A model generated the notes under the pieces. The model saw only the letters and a program-made list of their open reading frames with translations. It was not told the DNA's origin and made no database searches. Below, piece after piece: positions 26,079-33,288 of a stretch of DNA of 39,760 nucleotides; position 1 is the stretch's first letter; each line of letters starts with the position of its first letter. Origin of the DNA: Clostridium sp. (lineage in GTDB: Bacteria; Bacillota; Clostridia; Lachnospirales; Lachnospiraceae). The DNA lies in contig JAMPEW010000029.1 in the NCBI GenBank assembly GCA_023664775.1, forward strand, positions 1 through 39,760. The letters run 5' to 3'. The position numbers and the translations under genes were made by a program.

Positions 26079-26900
26079 ATGAAAGATGCAAAAAAAATAT
26101 TAATGAAAGCATTTGATATAAAAATAGTCAATAGAAAAGCAGTTATAGCTGAGATAAGCAATGAAGAATTTGACTATGCAAAAGAAAAAGGAATCATGTT
26201 CCCATACATAAAAACCGTACAACATGATGAATGTCTCAAGCGAATATCCGATGCACTTAGCCGTATAACTCCTGAGGATGCTGCAAATGCTTTTTTATAC
26301 AGCCTTTCTTCAAGAAAGCTTGAATATCGTTCCGTATTAGGAAGCTATTGGTATGCAAAAGCAATACCGCCGCATGCTAGTACTGCTTCCGGATCTTGTA
26401 ATATTTGTCAATGGGATACTTACAATAATTTATCATGTAATGCAGAATATAAAAATCATTACAACGTTCTGAATTATGAGCGATATAAATATGGCGGTGT
26501 TCGTCATACTGATGCAGTGTATGCTCTTTTTGACCTTGAGGAATTTTTAAAACTACCAAAGGTCAAGCATACCAAAGAAGATGAAGCTATATTATTTGCG
26601 ATCTTGTCTTGTGTAGAAAATTTGCAGCCATATCAAAAGGTGGGAGGCTTACGAAAAGCGGTTACTTCTGCTAAATTATTTAAGTCTAATGCAAATGAGA
26701 TAGAAGTTATTATAAATATTTTAGGAATTTGTGGTATTCTTGAAAGCGCTGAACACCATTGTTATGATGAAGGATTTATGGATTGTATAAACAGAAATCC
26801 TCCGGAACTAACGAATGATTATGACTATCCTGTTAATTGGTGGAAAGCGGAAAATGGTATAAATAAATCCCGATTTGAAATGGTTTTTGCAATGTGTTAA
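26079..26900 (+). CDS. hypothetical 273-residue protein with conserved-looking Cys/His positions
   Basis: I do not recognise a named family. The protein is soluble. After an alpha/beta N-terminus (DIKIVNRKAVIAEISNEEFDYAKEKGIMFPY) comes a helical region. A Cys motif SCNICQWDTYNNLSC follows at about 106-120. The C-terminal half is helical with a closing pattern of AEHHCYDEGFMDCINRNPPEL and then YPVNWWKAENGIN. Paired Cys plus HHC suggests a metal site or structural disulfide, but this is inference. The ribosome site GGGAGGCG lies about six bases before the ATG. It stands alone between the chemosensory operon terminator and its own terminator. AT content is somewhat higher than in its neighbours. 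Confidence 0.7.
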   Translation: MKDAKKILMKAFDIKIVNRKAVIAEISNEEFDYAKEKGIMFPYIKTVQHDECLKRISDALSRITPEDAANAFLYSLSSRKLEYRSVLGSYWYAKAIPPHASTASGSCNICQWDTYNNLSCNAEYKNHYNVLNYERYKYGGVRHTDAVYALFDLEEFLKLPKVKHTKEDEAILFAILSCVENLQPYQKVGGLRKAVTSAKLFKSNANEIEVIINILGICGILESAEHHCYDEGFMDCINRNPPELTNDYDYPVNWWKAENGINKSRFEMVFAMC

Positions 26901-26973
26901 ATTCTGATTTATGCAATTAACTGATACTAATCAGCATCAAATTGACAGGAGATTGGAATGAATAATAAATATA

Positions 26974-27009
26974 AGCCCTAAAGCAAGTTTCATCAATCGC
27001 TTTAGGGCT
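26974..27009. terminator. hairpin terminator between the 273-residue gene and cotJC
   Basis: AGCCCTAAAGC (26974-26984) pairs perfectly with GCTTTAGGGCT (26999-27009) around a 14-base loop. The right side continues ATATTTCTTTGTATTT, so it can serve the plus-strand gene; the converging cotJ operon may also use it. Confidence 0.8.
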
Positions 27010-27045
27010 ATATTTCTTTGTATTTAAAATATTAATTGGATTTGT

Positions 27046-27687
27046 TTAATTTCCACAGTTACATTTATTCATATCAACACATGGCGCAGCCTTGTCAAAA
27101 GCAGAGTTAAATGCGTAGAAGTTTTTGTCATCCAGTTTATCGGTAACAAGTCTCAAGGATTCGCCGAATCTCTGGAAGTGGACAACCTCCCTTGCTCTCA
27201 GGAATTTAATCGGCTCATAAACGTCAGGATAATCCTTACAGAGCCTTAAAATATTGTCGTAGGTGCTTCGTGCCTTTTGCTCGGCAGCCATATCCTCGTA
27301 AAGGTCTGTAATCGGGTCGCCCTTGCTTTGAAATTCACAGGCATTAAATGGTATACCGCCTGCGGCCTGCGGCCAAAGTCCGAGCGTATGGTCGACATAG
27401 TATTTATCAAATCCTGATACTTTAATTTCCTCCATGGAAAGATCCTTTGTCAACTGATAAACGATGGTGCCGATAATTTCCAAATGTCCAAGCTCCTCAG
27501 TACCGATGTCATTTAAGGTTGCCATAACCTCCTTGTAAGGCATTGCATAGCGCTGTGAAAGATAGCGCATAGAAGCAGCAAGCTCGCCGTCAGGTCCTCC
27601 AAACTGACTTATAATTGCCTGAGCAAGCTTCGCATTCGTTTCTTTTATATTTACAGGACATTGTAGTCTCTTTTCATATACCCACAT
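27046..27687 (-). CDS. cotJC: spore coat protein CotJC (manganese-catalase family)
   Basis: This is a 213-residue protein of the Mn-catalase/CotJC family. The start is the ATG at 27687 (MWVYEKRLQCPVNIKETN), which overlaps the cotJB stop as TAATG; a longer frame has no support. It is a ferritin-like four-helix bundle. The metal ligands are visible as glutamates and histidines in GGPDGELAASMRYLSQR, IGTEELGHLEIIG and LRAREVVHFQRFGESL. It ends in a Cys-containing tail (CVDMNKCNCGN). CotJC is laid down in the coat by the mother cell and may remove hydrogen peroxide. It is the last gene of cotJABC. Confidence 0.95.
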   Translation of the reverse strand: MWVYEKRLQCPVNIKETNAKLAQAIISQFGGPDGELAASMRYLSQRYAMPYKEVMATLNDIGTEELGHLEIIGTIVYQLTKDLSMEEIKVSGFDKYYVDHTLGLWPQAAGGIPFNACEFQSKGDPITDLYEDMAAEQKARSTYDNILRLCKDYPDVYEPIKFLRAREVVHFQRFGESLRLVTDKLDDKNFYAFNSAFDKAAPCVDMNKCNCGN

Positions 27688-27941
27688 TAACAGCCACACT
27701 CTCCTTCCCAAGGCCAAGGTTTATTTACCCAATCCCAATAATTACATGCATTTACATCATATCTGTTTAAAGGTCCGTAATTTGCCGTGTAGTCACACAC
27801 TGCTTCCCTTCGTATTTCCTTAAACTCGTTGTAGGCGTCGATTGCGTCTGCACAGTCGGGATGTGTGTTAAGGAAAAGCGTTATGTCGTCAAGCATAAAT
27901 GAAACCTGACTGATAAAATTAAATAATTCTTTTTTATTCAT
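27687..27941 (-). CDS. cotJB: spore coat protein CotJB
   Basis: This is an 84-residue protein from ATG 27941; an ATG three codons earlier at 27950 is possible. The family pattern is LFNFISQVSFMLDDITLFLNTHPDCADAI, then YNEFKEIRREAVCDYTANYGPL and the C-terminal WDWVNKPWPWEGEC. It is a small partner of CotJA and CotJC in the inner coat. It is tightly packed between the two, with its stop overlapping the cotJC start. Confidence 0.94.
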   Translation of the reverse strand: MNKKELFNFISQVSFMLDDITLFLNTHPDCADAIDAYNEFKEIRREAVCDYTANYGPLNRYDVNACNYWDWVNKPWPWEGECGC

Positions 27942-27950
27942 GTTATGCAT

Positions 27951-28286
27951 CTACATTTTCCCCCTTGAGCCACAGAATATAAGATTTAGACAAGGAAATG
28001 CCGTACCCTCCCGTAAAGCTGTACAAGGGTCGTAAAGCTCACCGAAGGACTGCATTGGCACAAACCCCATCGCAAGCGGCATGGTAGACATCTGCTTGTT
28101 GCTGTCCCCACAGTCATCCCTGCAATCACAGGAGGCTTTTCGCATACAGGAATTGTCTGACTGACAATTGTTTGGATTTCCAAATTTTTGTAAATTATTT
28201 CTGCCGTAGCTGTATGACTGGCTGGAACCTTGCGGGTATCCGTTTCGACCCATGCCGCCACGGCCATATGATCTCATTGTATCCAA
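27951..28286 (-). CDS. cotJA: spore coat-associated protein CotJA with long N-terminal extension
   Basis: This 111-residue protein has a C-terminal part (about 69-108: MPLAMGFVPMQSFGELYDP, ALREGTAFPCLNLIF) that is the conserved CotJA domain. The first roughly 65 residues are low complexity: Gly/Tyr/Ser/Asn-rich, then Cys-rich (CMRKASCDCRDDC). That extension is longer than in the Bacillus protein and resembles coat cross-linking segments. The start is TTG at 28286, supported by AGAGAGG seven bases upstream; the next ATG (28277) is too far from it. A mother-cell (SigE) promoter is expected upstream. On the minus strand a CATAATAC stretch near 28320 is a weak -10 candidate. Confidence 0.85.
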   Translation of the reverse strand: MDTMRSYGRGGMGRNGYPQGSSQSYSYGRNNLQKFGNPNNCQSDNSCMRKASCDCRDDCGDSNKQMSTMPLAMGFVPMQSFGELYDPCTALREGTAFPCLNLIFCGSRGKM

Positions 28287-28507
28287 AATAAAATCCTCTC
28301 TTTCTAATATACTCAGTATTATGCTGGTGCTTTTAGTTGTTATAGTTTAATACTATGTATTTTTTAATAAAATGTGAAAAATTCTTTTCATATTGCAAAG
28401 TAATGTGTAAAATAATAAAATAAAATGGAATGCATTATTTTGAAATTATTTCTGCCTGCAACAAGCCGAGCTGTCTGCCGTAATTTTGATTTGCAAAAAG
28501 GAGTAGT

Positions 28508-29515
28508 ATGAGTTACAGATTAGAAAAAAAGAAGGTAATTTCAAGTATCATTAAGTGGGTGCTGATACTGGGGCTGCTTGCCTTTGCATGTGTAAAATAC
28601 AAATCATTTTTTAGAGATGCAATGAATGAGATTTCAGATATATCTGCTGAAAGCATAGCATTGTGCGCAGTGCTTGCCAATCTATATTTTTTGGCAGAGG
28701 GCATAATCATAAGCAGAATGACCTCGAAGGAGGAACATACCTTGTCGCTGCTTCAGGGAATAAGCTGTGCATACATGTGTGCATTTTATAGGGTTTCCAC
28801 CTTGGGAAGCGGAACTGCTGTCGCACAGCTTTACTATTATAATGCAAAAAAAATAAGCGTAAGCCGTGCAAGCGGCATGTCTATGGCGCAGTATACATTT
28901 ATGAAAATAACGGTTGGCGTTATGGGGATTTGTTCCTTTATCATACTTATCATTTCAGGAGACAAAGATATAAAAAAATATTGGGGCTATATGCTTGCAG
29001 GCTCTATCGTAATAGCGCTTGTGTGCCTCTTTTTGTTTATAATTACCGTGTCGGAGAAAATATCGAATTTACTTATAAAGCTTTGTTATAAGCTTGTCAA
29101 GGAAAAAAGTAAGCTTTATCCAAAGCTTGCTGATGGGGAAAAGGCAGTGGAAAATCTCCAGGAATGTGGAAGGATGCTTTGGCATGACAAGCTGCTGTTT
29201 GTACAGGTTATACTTTTAAATGTATTCAAATTTGCCTGCTGGTACTGCATACCCGGTATCGTATTCAGGGAGCAGTTTGATGTGGGAATGCTTACATGCC
29301 TGCTTCTCATGGCTGTGTGCAATATGATAGGCTGTGTCATGGTTGCACCATCGGGTGTGGGAACGCTTGAATTTGTCGTTACAATATTTTTTGGCACGAT
29401 AATACCTGAGGCGGACGTCATTGCGGCAACATTGGTAATTTATAGATTTTTCACGTGGATTGTGCCTTTTGCCATAGGTATAATTCCAGCACTCTTTTTA
29501 AGGAAAAATGAGTAG
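28508..29515 (+). CDS. UPF0104 / lysylphosphatidylglycerol-synthase-type membrane flippase-like protein
   Basis: This is a 335-residue integral membrane protein with seven to eight helices. It belongs to the family that forms the flippase half of MprF (UPF0104, 'flippase-like domain'). Recognisable motifs are the early RVSTLGSGTAVAQLYYY loop, MAQYTFMKI, and the late VAPSGVGTLEFVVTIFFG with RFFTWIVPFAIG at the end. No aminoacyl-transferase domain is attached. Such stand-alone proteins are thought to move a lipid or lipid-linked precursor across the membrane; the substrate is unknown. AAAAGGAG precedes the ATG. The gene is divergent from cotJ across 221 bases of AT-rich sequence and converges on the next gene with one base between the stops. 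Confidence 0.87.
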   Translation: MSYRLEKKKVISSIIKWVLILGLLAFACVKYKSFFRDAMNEISDISAESIALCAVLANLYFLAEGIIISRMTSKEEHTLSLLQGISCAYMCAFYRVSTLGSGTAVAQLYYYNAKKISVSRASGMSMAQYTFMKITVGVMGICSFIILIISGDKDIKKYWGYMLAGSIVIALVCLFLFIITVSEKISNLLIKLCYKLVKEKSKLYPKLADGEKAVENLQECGRMLWHDKLLFVQVILLNVFKFACWYCIPGIVFREQFDVGMLTCLLLMAVCNMIGCVMVAPSGVGTLEFVVTIFFGTIIPEADVIAATLVIYRFFTWIVPFAIGIIPALFLRKNE

Positions 29516-29516
29516 G

Positions 29517-30128
29517 TTACTTATAAAACAGCTTTGTTTCATCTATGATTTTGTATTCGTTGTCCGAGTAGTCAACAATGATAACATTACAGTTTTCCTG
29601 AAGACCGCCTGACCAAAAATATTCTGTAGAGTGTTTTTTTATGTAGCTCATGATTGCTTTGTTTAAGGCACCGTGGGCTACAATCATGATACGCTCATAT
29701 TTGTTTTGCAGCGGCTCAATTACCTCCTGCATAAAATCGCCTGCACGTGCTATTAAGTGCTCAAGCGTTTCTCCGTCGTCAGCAGGCACATATAAATGAG
29801 GCTGCTTGAAGAAAAATTTAAAGGTAAGGCTGTCATCCTTTAAAAGCTCCGAAAAGCTTTCGCCTTCAAAATGTCCGAAGGAAAGCTCCTTTATTCTGTC
29901 ATCGGTTATTATGGGGATGTCCCTGTCGCCTTTTATAAGCGAAGCAGTTTCATAGGCTCTTTTTAAGGGACTTGAATAAATAACATCAATTTTTGTGTCC
30001 TTTAGTGCAATTCCCGTTTTGACTGCCAAAGTCCTGCCGTTTTCATTCAGTTCTATGTCCGTACTCCCTTGAAGCCTTTTTCCCTGATTCCACAATGTTT
30101 CTCCGTGGCGTACAATATATAGTTCCAT
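29517..30128 (-). CDS. histidine phosphatase family protein
   Basis: This is a 203-residue protein of the phosphoglycerate-mutase-like histidine phosphatase family. The catalytic H8 lies in IVRHGETLWN. The phosphate-binding arginine lies in YSSPLKRAYETA, the acidic residue in FGHFEG and the second histidine in IVAHGAL. It is more like the broad phosphatase/CobC group than true phosphoglycerate mutase, which is longer. The substrate cannot be assigned; no cobalamin genes are near. AAGGAAAC precedes the ATG. It lies 45 bases downstream of ung in the same direction and is probably co-transcribed with it. Confidence 0.88.
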   Translation of the reverse strand: MELYIVRHGETLWNQGKRLQGSTDIELNENGRTLAVKTGIALKDTKIDVIYSSPLKRAYETASLIKGDRDIPIITDDRIKELSFGHFEGESFSELLKDDSLTFKFFFKQPHLYVPADDGETLEHLIARAGDFMQEVIEPLQNKYERIMIVAHGALNKAIMSYIKKHSTEYFWSGGLQENCNVIIVDYSDNEYKIIDETKLFYK

Positions 30129-30173
30129 GTTGTTTCCTTTCCGAAAGTATTAAAGTGTACAATAATACCGTTG

Positions 30174-30848
30174 TCAAATGTTTTCTATCTGCCAGTCTAT
30201 AGGGGCAATGCCGTTTTTCTCCAAAAATGCATTCGTGCTGCTGAAATGCTTACAGCCGAAAAAACCTCTGTAGGCTGAGAGGGGAGATGGATGAGGCGCC
30301 TTTAATATCAGGTGCTTCGGGTTATTCAGCATAGCTGCCTTTTTTCCTGCAAAGCCTCCCCACAGAAGAAACACAATCGGTCTGTCCTGCCCGTTTACAA
30401 TACGGATTGCCGCGTCAGTAAATTCCTCCCAGCCCTTTCCCTGATGGGAGGCTGCCTGATGTGCTCGTACCGTTAATACAGCGTTCAGCATGAGAACGCC
30501 CTGCTTGGCCCACTTTACAAGATAGCCGTTGTTTGGAATATAGCAGCCCACATCCTCCGCAAGCTCTTTGTAAATATTGACAAGGGAAGGGGGAATGTCA
30601 ACTCCCGGCTTTACCGAAAAGCATAGACCATGTGCCTGATTTGGCTCGTGGTAAGGGTCCTGCCCGATAATGACGCACTTTACATCGGAAAGCGGCGTGA
30701 GGTGAAATGCGTTGAATATGTCATCGCCTGGCGGGAAAATTTGTCGTGTTGCATATTCCTTTCCGATAAAATCAAATAACTCCCTGTAATATTGTTTTTT
30801 GTATTCCGGTGACAGGGCATCTGCCCAGTCGTTTGATATTGGCGGCAT
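30174..30848 (-). CDS. ung: uracil-DNA glycosylase (family 1)
   Basis: This 224-residue enzyme removes uracil from DNA at the start of base excision repair. Both active-site motifs are intact: D64 in VIIGQDPYH and H186 in APHPSPLSAYRGFFGC. FNAFHLTPL, SVKPGVDIPPSL and the LMLNAVLTVRAHQAASHQGKGW segment are also typical. The length is normal. Minus-strand CGGAGG precedes the ATG. A promoter on the same strand is given at 30930-30958. Confidence 0.96.
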   Translation of the reverse strand: MPPISNDWADALSPEYKKQYYRELFDFIGKEYATRQIFPPGDDIFNAFHLTPLSDVKCVIIGQDPYHEPNQAHGLCFSVKPGVDIPPSLVNIYKELAEDVGCYIPNNGYLVKWAKQGVLMLNAVLTVRAHQAASHQGKGWEEFTDAAIRIVNGQDRPIVFLLWGGFAGKKAAMLNNPKHLILKAPHPSPLSAYRGFFGCKHFSSTNAFLEKNGIAPIDWQIENI

Positions 30849-30929
30849 ATTTTTTCCTCCGTAAATACATATTCTAAAATGGGACGTTTACGCTTTATTA
30901 TAGTTTCAATTAGTAAACGAATTAGCACC

Positions 30930-30958
30930 ATTATAACACAGATGCCGATTGTTGTATA
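30930..30958 (-). promoter_or_regulatory. promoter candidate for ung and the phosphatase gene
   Basis: On the minus strand, TATACA (30958-30953), 17 bases, then a perfect TATAAT (30935-30930), about 80 bases before the ung start. Confidence 0.6.
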
Positions 30959-31013
30959 ATTCAATTTTTATCAGGGGAATTGATGGTAACACGGTTAGGG
31001 TAAAGTTTTTTAG

Positions 31014-31042
31014 TTGACACACAATAAAAAATATGTTAAAGT
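31014..31042 (+). promoter_or_regulatory. SigA promoter of the leuA T-box transcript
   Basis: TTGACA (31014-31019), 17 bases, TAAAGT (31037-31042). It lies just ahead of the T-box leader. Confidence 0.8.
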
Positions 31043-31049
31043 TTCTTAA

Positions 31050-31399
31050 ACAGGAGAAAGCATCCTGCTAAGATGCTTTGCTCTAAATATGGAAAAGCGA
31101 TGAAAAGGAATAGTAGGAATTTGCTGAATTTCAGAGAACTGTCGGGTGGTGTGAGACAGTATTTGGTGGATTGTATATTATGACATTTATGATGTTGTGA
31201 TATATGCGAACTCGCCTTGGAGCAGCCGGTTGAACGGTACCGATGGTATCAGTAGACTTGGACGGAGCCTGACCGTTATAGCAGGAGGATATATGACTTA
31301 GTCCGTATCCTGATGAGTGCATACATTTCATGTATGAATTAGAGTGGTACCGCGTAAAACTTGCGTCTCTAAAGTTTAGAGATGTGGGTTTATTTTTTT
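31050..31399 (+). promoter_or_regulatory. T-box riboswitch controlling leuA
   Basis: The roughly 350-base leader between the promoter and leuA has the standard T-box parts. A 5' hairpin is formed by AAGCATC/GATGCTT. The Stem I base is GCGA (31097-31100) with TCGC (31212-31215). An AGTA motif (31112-31115) and an apical region with CTGTC/GACAG arms follow. The T-box itself is AGAGTGGTACCGCG (31341-31354), overlapping a terminator (31357-31399). The UGGU bases would pair with an ACCA tRNA end. Uncharged tRNA binding should favour the antiterminator and turn leuA on. Response to tRNA-Leu is inferred from the gene controlled; the triplet at the usual specifier place is not a leucine codon by my reading. 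Confidence 0.85.
31357..31399 (+). terminator. T-box regulatory terminator
   Basis: AAAC-TT-GCGTCTCT pairs with AGAGATGT-GG-GTTT around AAAGTTT, followed by ATTTTTTT. It is mutually exclusive with the antiterminator that uses the TGGTACCGCG bulge. Confidence 0.8.
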
Positions 31400-31446
31400 G
31401 CAGGTACATCATTAAGTTATAAAAATATATTAAGGAGGTAAAAGTT

Positions 31447-33117
31447 ATGAAAAATTACGAACACTACAAGCGCGGATATTACATGCCGCCGGAAAAAAGC
31501 ACAAGCTGGGTTGACAAAGAGTACATTGACAAGGCTCCTGCATGGTGCAGCGTAGACCTTAGGGACGGTAATCAGGCACTTATCGTTCCTATGAGCCTTG
31601 ATGAGAAAATAGAGTTTTTTAAGGAGCTTATCAGAGTTGGATTTAAGGAAATAGAGGTTGGTTTCCCTGCTGCATCCGAAACGGAGTATGCATTTTGCCG
31701 CACGCTTATAGAGGACAATCTCATTCCTGATGATGTGACGATTCAGGTGCTTACACAGGCAAGGGAGCACATTATAAAGAAAACCTTTGAGGCGGTGCAG
31801 GGAGCTAAAAATGTTATCGTCCATCTTTACAATTCCACCTCCTACGCACAGAGAACGCAGGTGTTCAAAAAGTCGAAGGAGGAGATACTTAAGATAGCAA
31901 CTGACGGAGCAAAGCTTTTAAACGAGCTGGCAGATGAGTATGGCGTCAAATATCAGTTTGAGTATTCGCCTGAGAGCTTTACAGGAACAGAGGTTGAATA
32001 TGCCCTTGAGGTATGTAATGCCGTTATAGATGTATGGAAGCCTACGCCTGACAGAAAGGTGATTATCAATCTGCCTGCAACGGTGGAAATGTCGCTGCCT
32101 CATGTATATGCCAGTCAGATAGAATATATGAACAACAATTTCCATGACAGGGAGAACATCATTTTATCCCTGCATCCACATAATGACAGAGGCTGCGGCG
32201 TGGCAGATGCGGAGCTTGGAATACTTGCGGGAGCGGACCGTATTGAGGGTACGCTTTTCGGAAATGGAGAGAGAACAGGAAATGTGGACATTATCACCCT
32301 TGCCATGAATATGTTTACCCATGGAGTTGACCCGCAGCTTGATTTGTCTGATATACCGAGAACGACAGAGATTTATGAGAGGCTGACAAGGATGCATGTA
32401 TACGAGCGTTCGCCGTATACCGGTAAGCTTGTGTTTGCGGCCTTTTCCGGTTCACACCAGGATGCAATTGCAAAGGGAATGAAATTCAGGGAGGAGGACA
32501 AAAAGCAGATGTGGACAGTGCCTTATCTTCCTCTTAATCCTGAGGATATCGGCAGGAAATATGATGGTGACGTTATAAGGATAAACAGCCAATCGGGAAA
32601 GGGCGGCATCGGTTACATTCTTGAACAGAAATATGGCTTTGACCTGCCTGCAAAGATGCGGGAGGATTTTGGTTACACAGTCAAGGGCGTGTCCGACCAT
32701 GAACACAAGGAGCTTTCGCCTAAGGAAATCCTTTCCATATTTCAGGAGGAATATGTAAATCATAAGGAGCCTGTTACACTTTTGGAATGTCATTACAAGC
32801 AGGTGGACGGCATTGATGCAGAGGTAACGATTGAGGTAGATAATGAGAAAAAGATTTACCATGGACATGGAAATGGAAGGCTTGATGCAGTCAGCAATGC
32901 AATTATGAAGCACTTTAACATAAGATTTTCGCTTGTAACCTACAAGGAACATGCGCTTCAGCTTGGCTCAAACTCACAGGCATGTGCCTATGTGGGCATA
33001 GAGGTTGAAGGCATTGACAAAATTGTGTGGGGCGCAGGCATAAAAACAGATATTGTGGATGCATCGGCATTTGCTCTTATAAGCGCATTAAACAGAACCG
33101 GTCGTATGAAAAAGTAA
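31447..33117 (+). CDS. leuA: 2-isopropylmalate synthase
   Basis: This 556-residue enzyme catalyses the first committed step of leucine synthesis, condensing acetyl-CoA with 2-oxoisovalerate. It is of the longer type-2 LeuA (Corynebacterium/Clostridia style). The TIM-barrel catalytic domain (about 30-310) has the substrate motif DLRDGNQAL (37-45) and the metal-binding HPHNDRGCG, plus GNGERTGNVDI. The subdomain (about 320-420) includes SGSHQDAIAKG. The C-terminal leucine-sensing domain (about 430-550) ends in TDIVDASAFALISALNR. The ATG follows AAGGAGG. Control is by the T-box upstream and probably by leucine feedback through the last domain. leuB, leuC and leuD are not in the window. Confidence 0.95.
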   Translation: MKNYEHYKRGYYMPPEKSTSWVDKEYIDKAPAWCSVDLRDGNQALIVPMSLDEKIEFFKELIRVGFKEIEVGFPAASETEYAFCRTLIEDNLIPDDVTIQVLTQAREHIIKKTFEAVQGAKNVIVHLYNSTSYAQRTQVFKKSKEEILKIATDGAKLLNELADEYGVKYQFEYSPESFTGTEVEYALEVCNAVIDVWKPTPDRKVIINLPATVEMSLPHVYASQIEYMNNNFHDRENIILSLHPHNDRGCGVADAELGILAGADRIEGTLFGNGERTGNVDIITLAMNMFTHGVDPQLDLSDIPRTTEIYERLTRMHVYERSPYTGKLVFAAFSGSHQDAIAKGMKFREEDKKQMWTVPYLPLNPEDIGRKYDGDVIRINSQSGKGGIGYILEQKYGFDLPAKMREDFGYTVKGVSDHEHKELSPKEILSIFQEEYVNHKEPVTLLECHYKQVDGIDAEVTIEVDNEKKIYHGHGNGRLDAVSNAIMKHFNIRFSLVTYKEHALQLGSNSQACAYVGIEVEGIDKIVWGAGIKTDIVDASAFALISALNRTGRMKK

Positions 33118-33138
33118 AATTCATTCAAGGTATTTTTG

Positions 33139-33167
33139 TTGTATTATGACATTTGATATGTTAAAAT
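33139..33167 (+). promoter_or_regulatory. candidate promoter between leuA and the HD-domain gene
   Basis: TTGTAT (33139-33144), 17 bases, TAAAAT (33162-33167). The expected transcript start (around 33174) would fall inside the first arm of the hairpin at 33169, so this promoter and an RNA role for the whole hairpin are hard to reconcile. Confidence 0.4.
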
Positions 33168-33168
33168 A

Positions 33169-33233
33169 TGCCCTAAGGGGTATCGCCAAAGGTGGTGGAT
33201 GCCTTAGGGCAAGGCTCCATGCGAGGCATGGAG
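33169..33233 (+). ncRNA. unidentified double-hairpin element ahead of the HD-domain gene
   Basis: Hairpin 1: TGCCCTAAGG (33169-33178) pairs perfectly with CCTTAGGGCA (33202-33211). Within its loop, ATCGCC and GGTGGT pair (with wobbles) around AAA. Hairpin 2: CTCCATGC (33215-33222), loop GAG, GCATGGAG (33226-33233). No T-run follows, so it is not a standard terminator. I cannot match it to a riboswitch class I know. Confidence 0.5.
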
Positions 33234-33288
33234 TATTAGTGAAATATGACGTAAATACACATTTTAATTATTTTGAGGAGGTTATGCT

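Noticed and set aside
26958-26981. Tiny reading frame MNNKYKP with AGGAGA upstream
   Set aside because: It runs straight into the terminator stem and no same-strand gene follows that it could lead; most likely a chance or vestigial start.
31205-31207. Calling the leuA leader a cysteine T-box from the TGC triplet
   Set aside because: The UGGU T-box demands discriminator A, unlike tRNA-Cys, and the controlled gene is leuA; kept as a register question instead.
33169-33233. Cyclic di-GMP (GEMM) riboswitch before the HD-GYP-like gene
   Set aside because: The neighbourhood made it tempting, but the conserved CACGCACAGGGCAAACC and GACGCAAAGCC elements of that class are absent.
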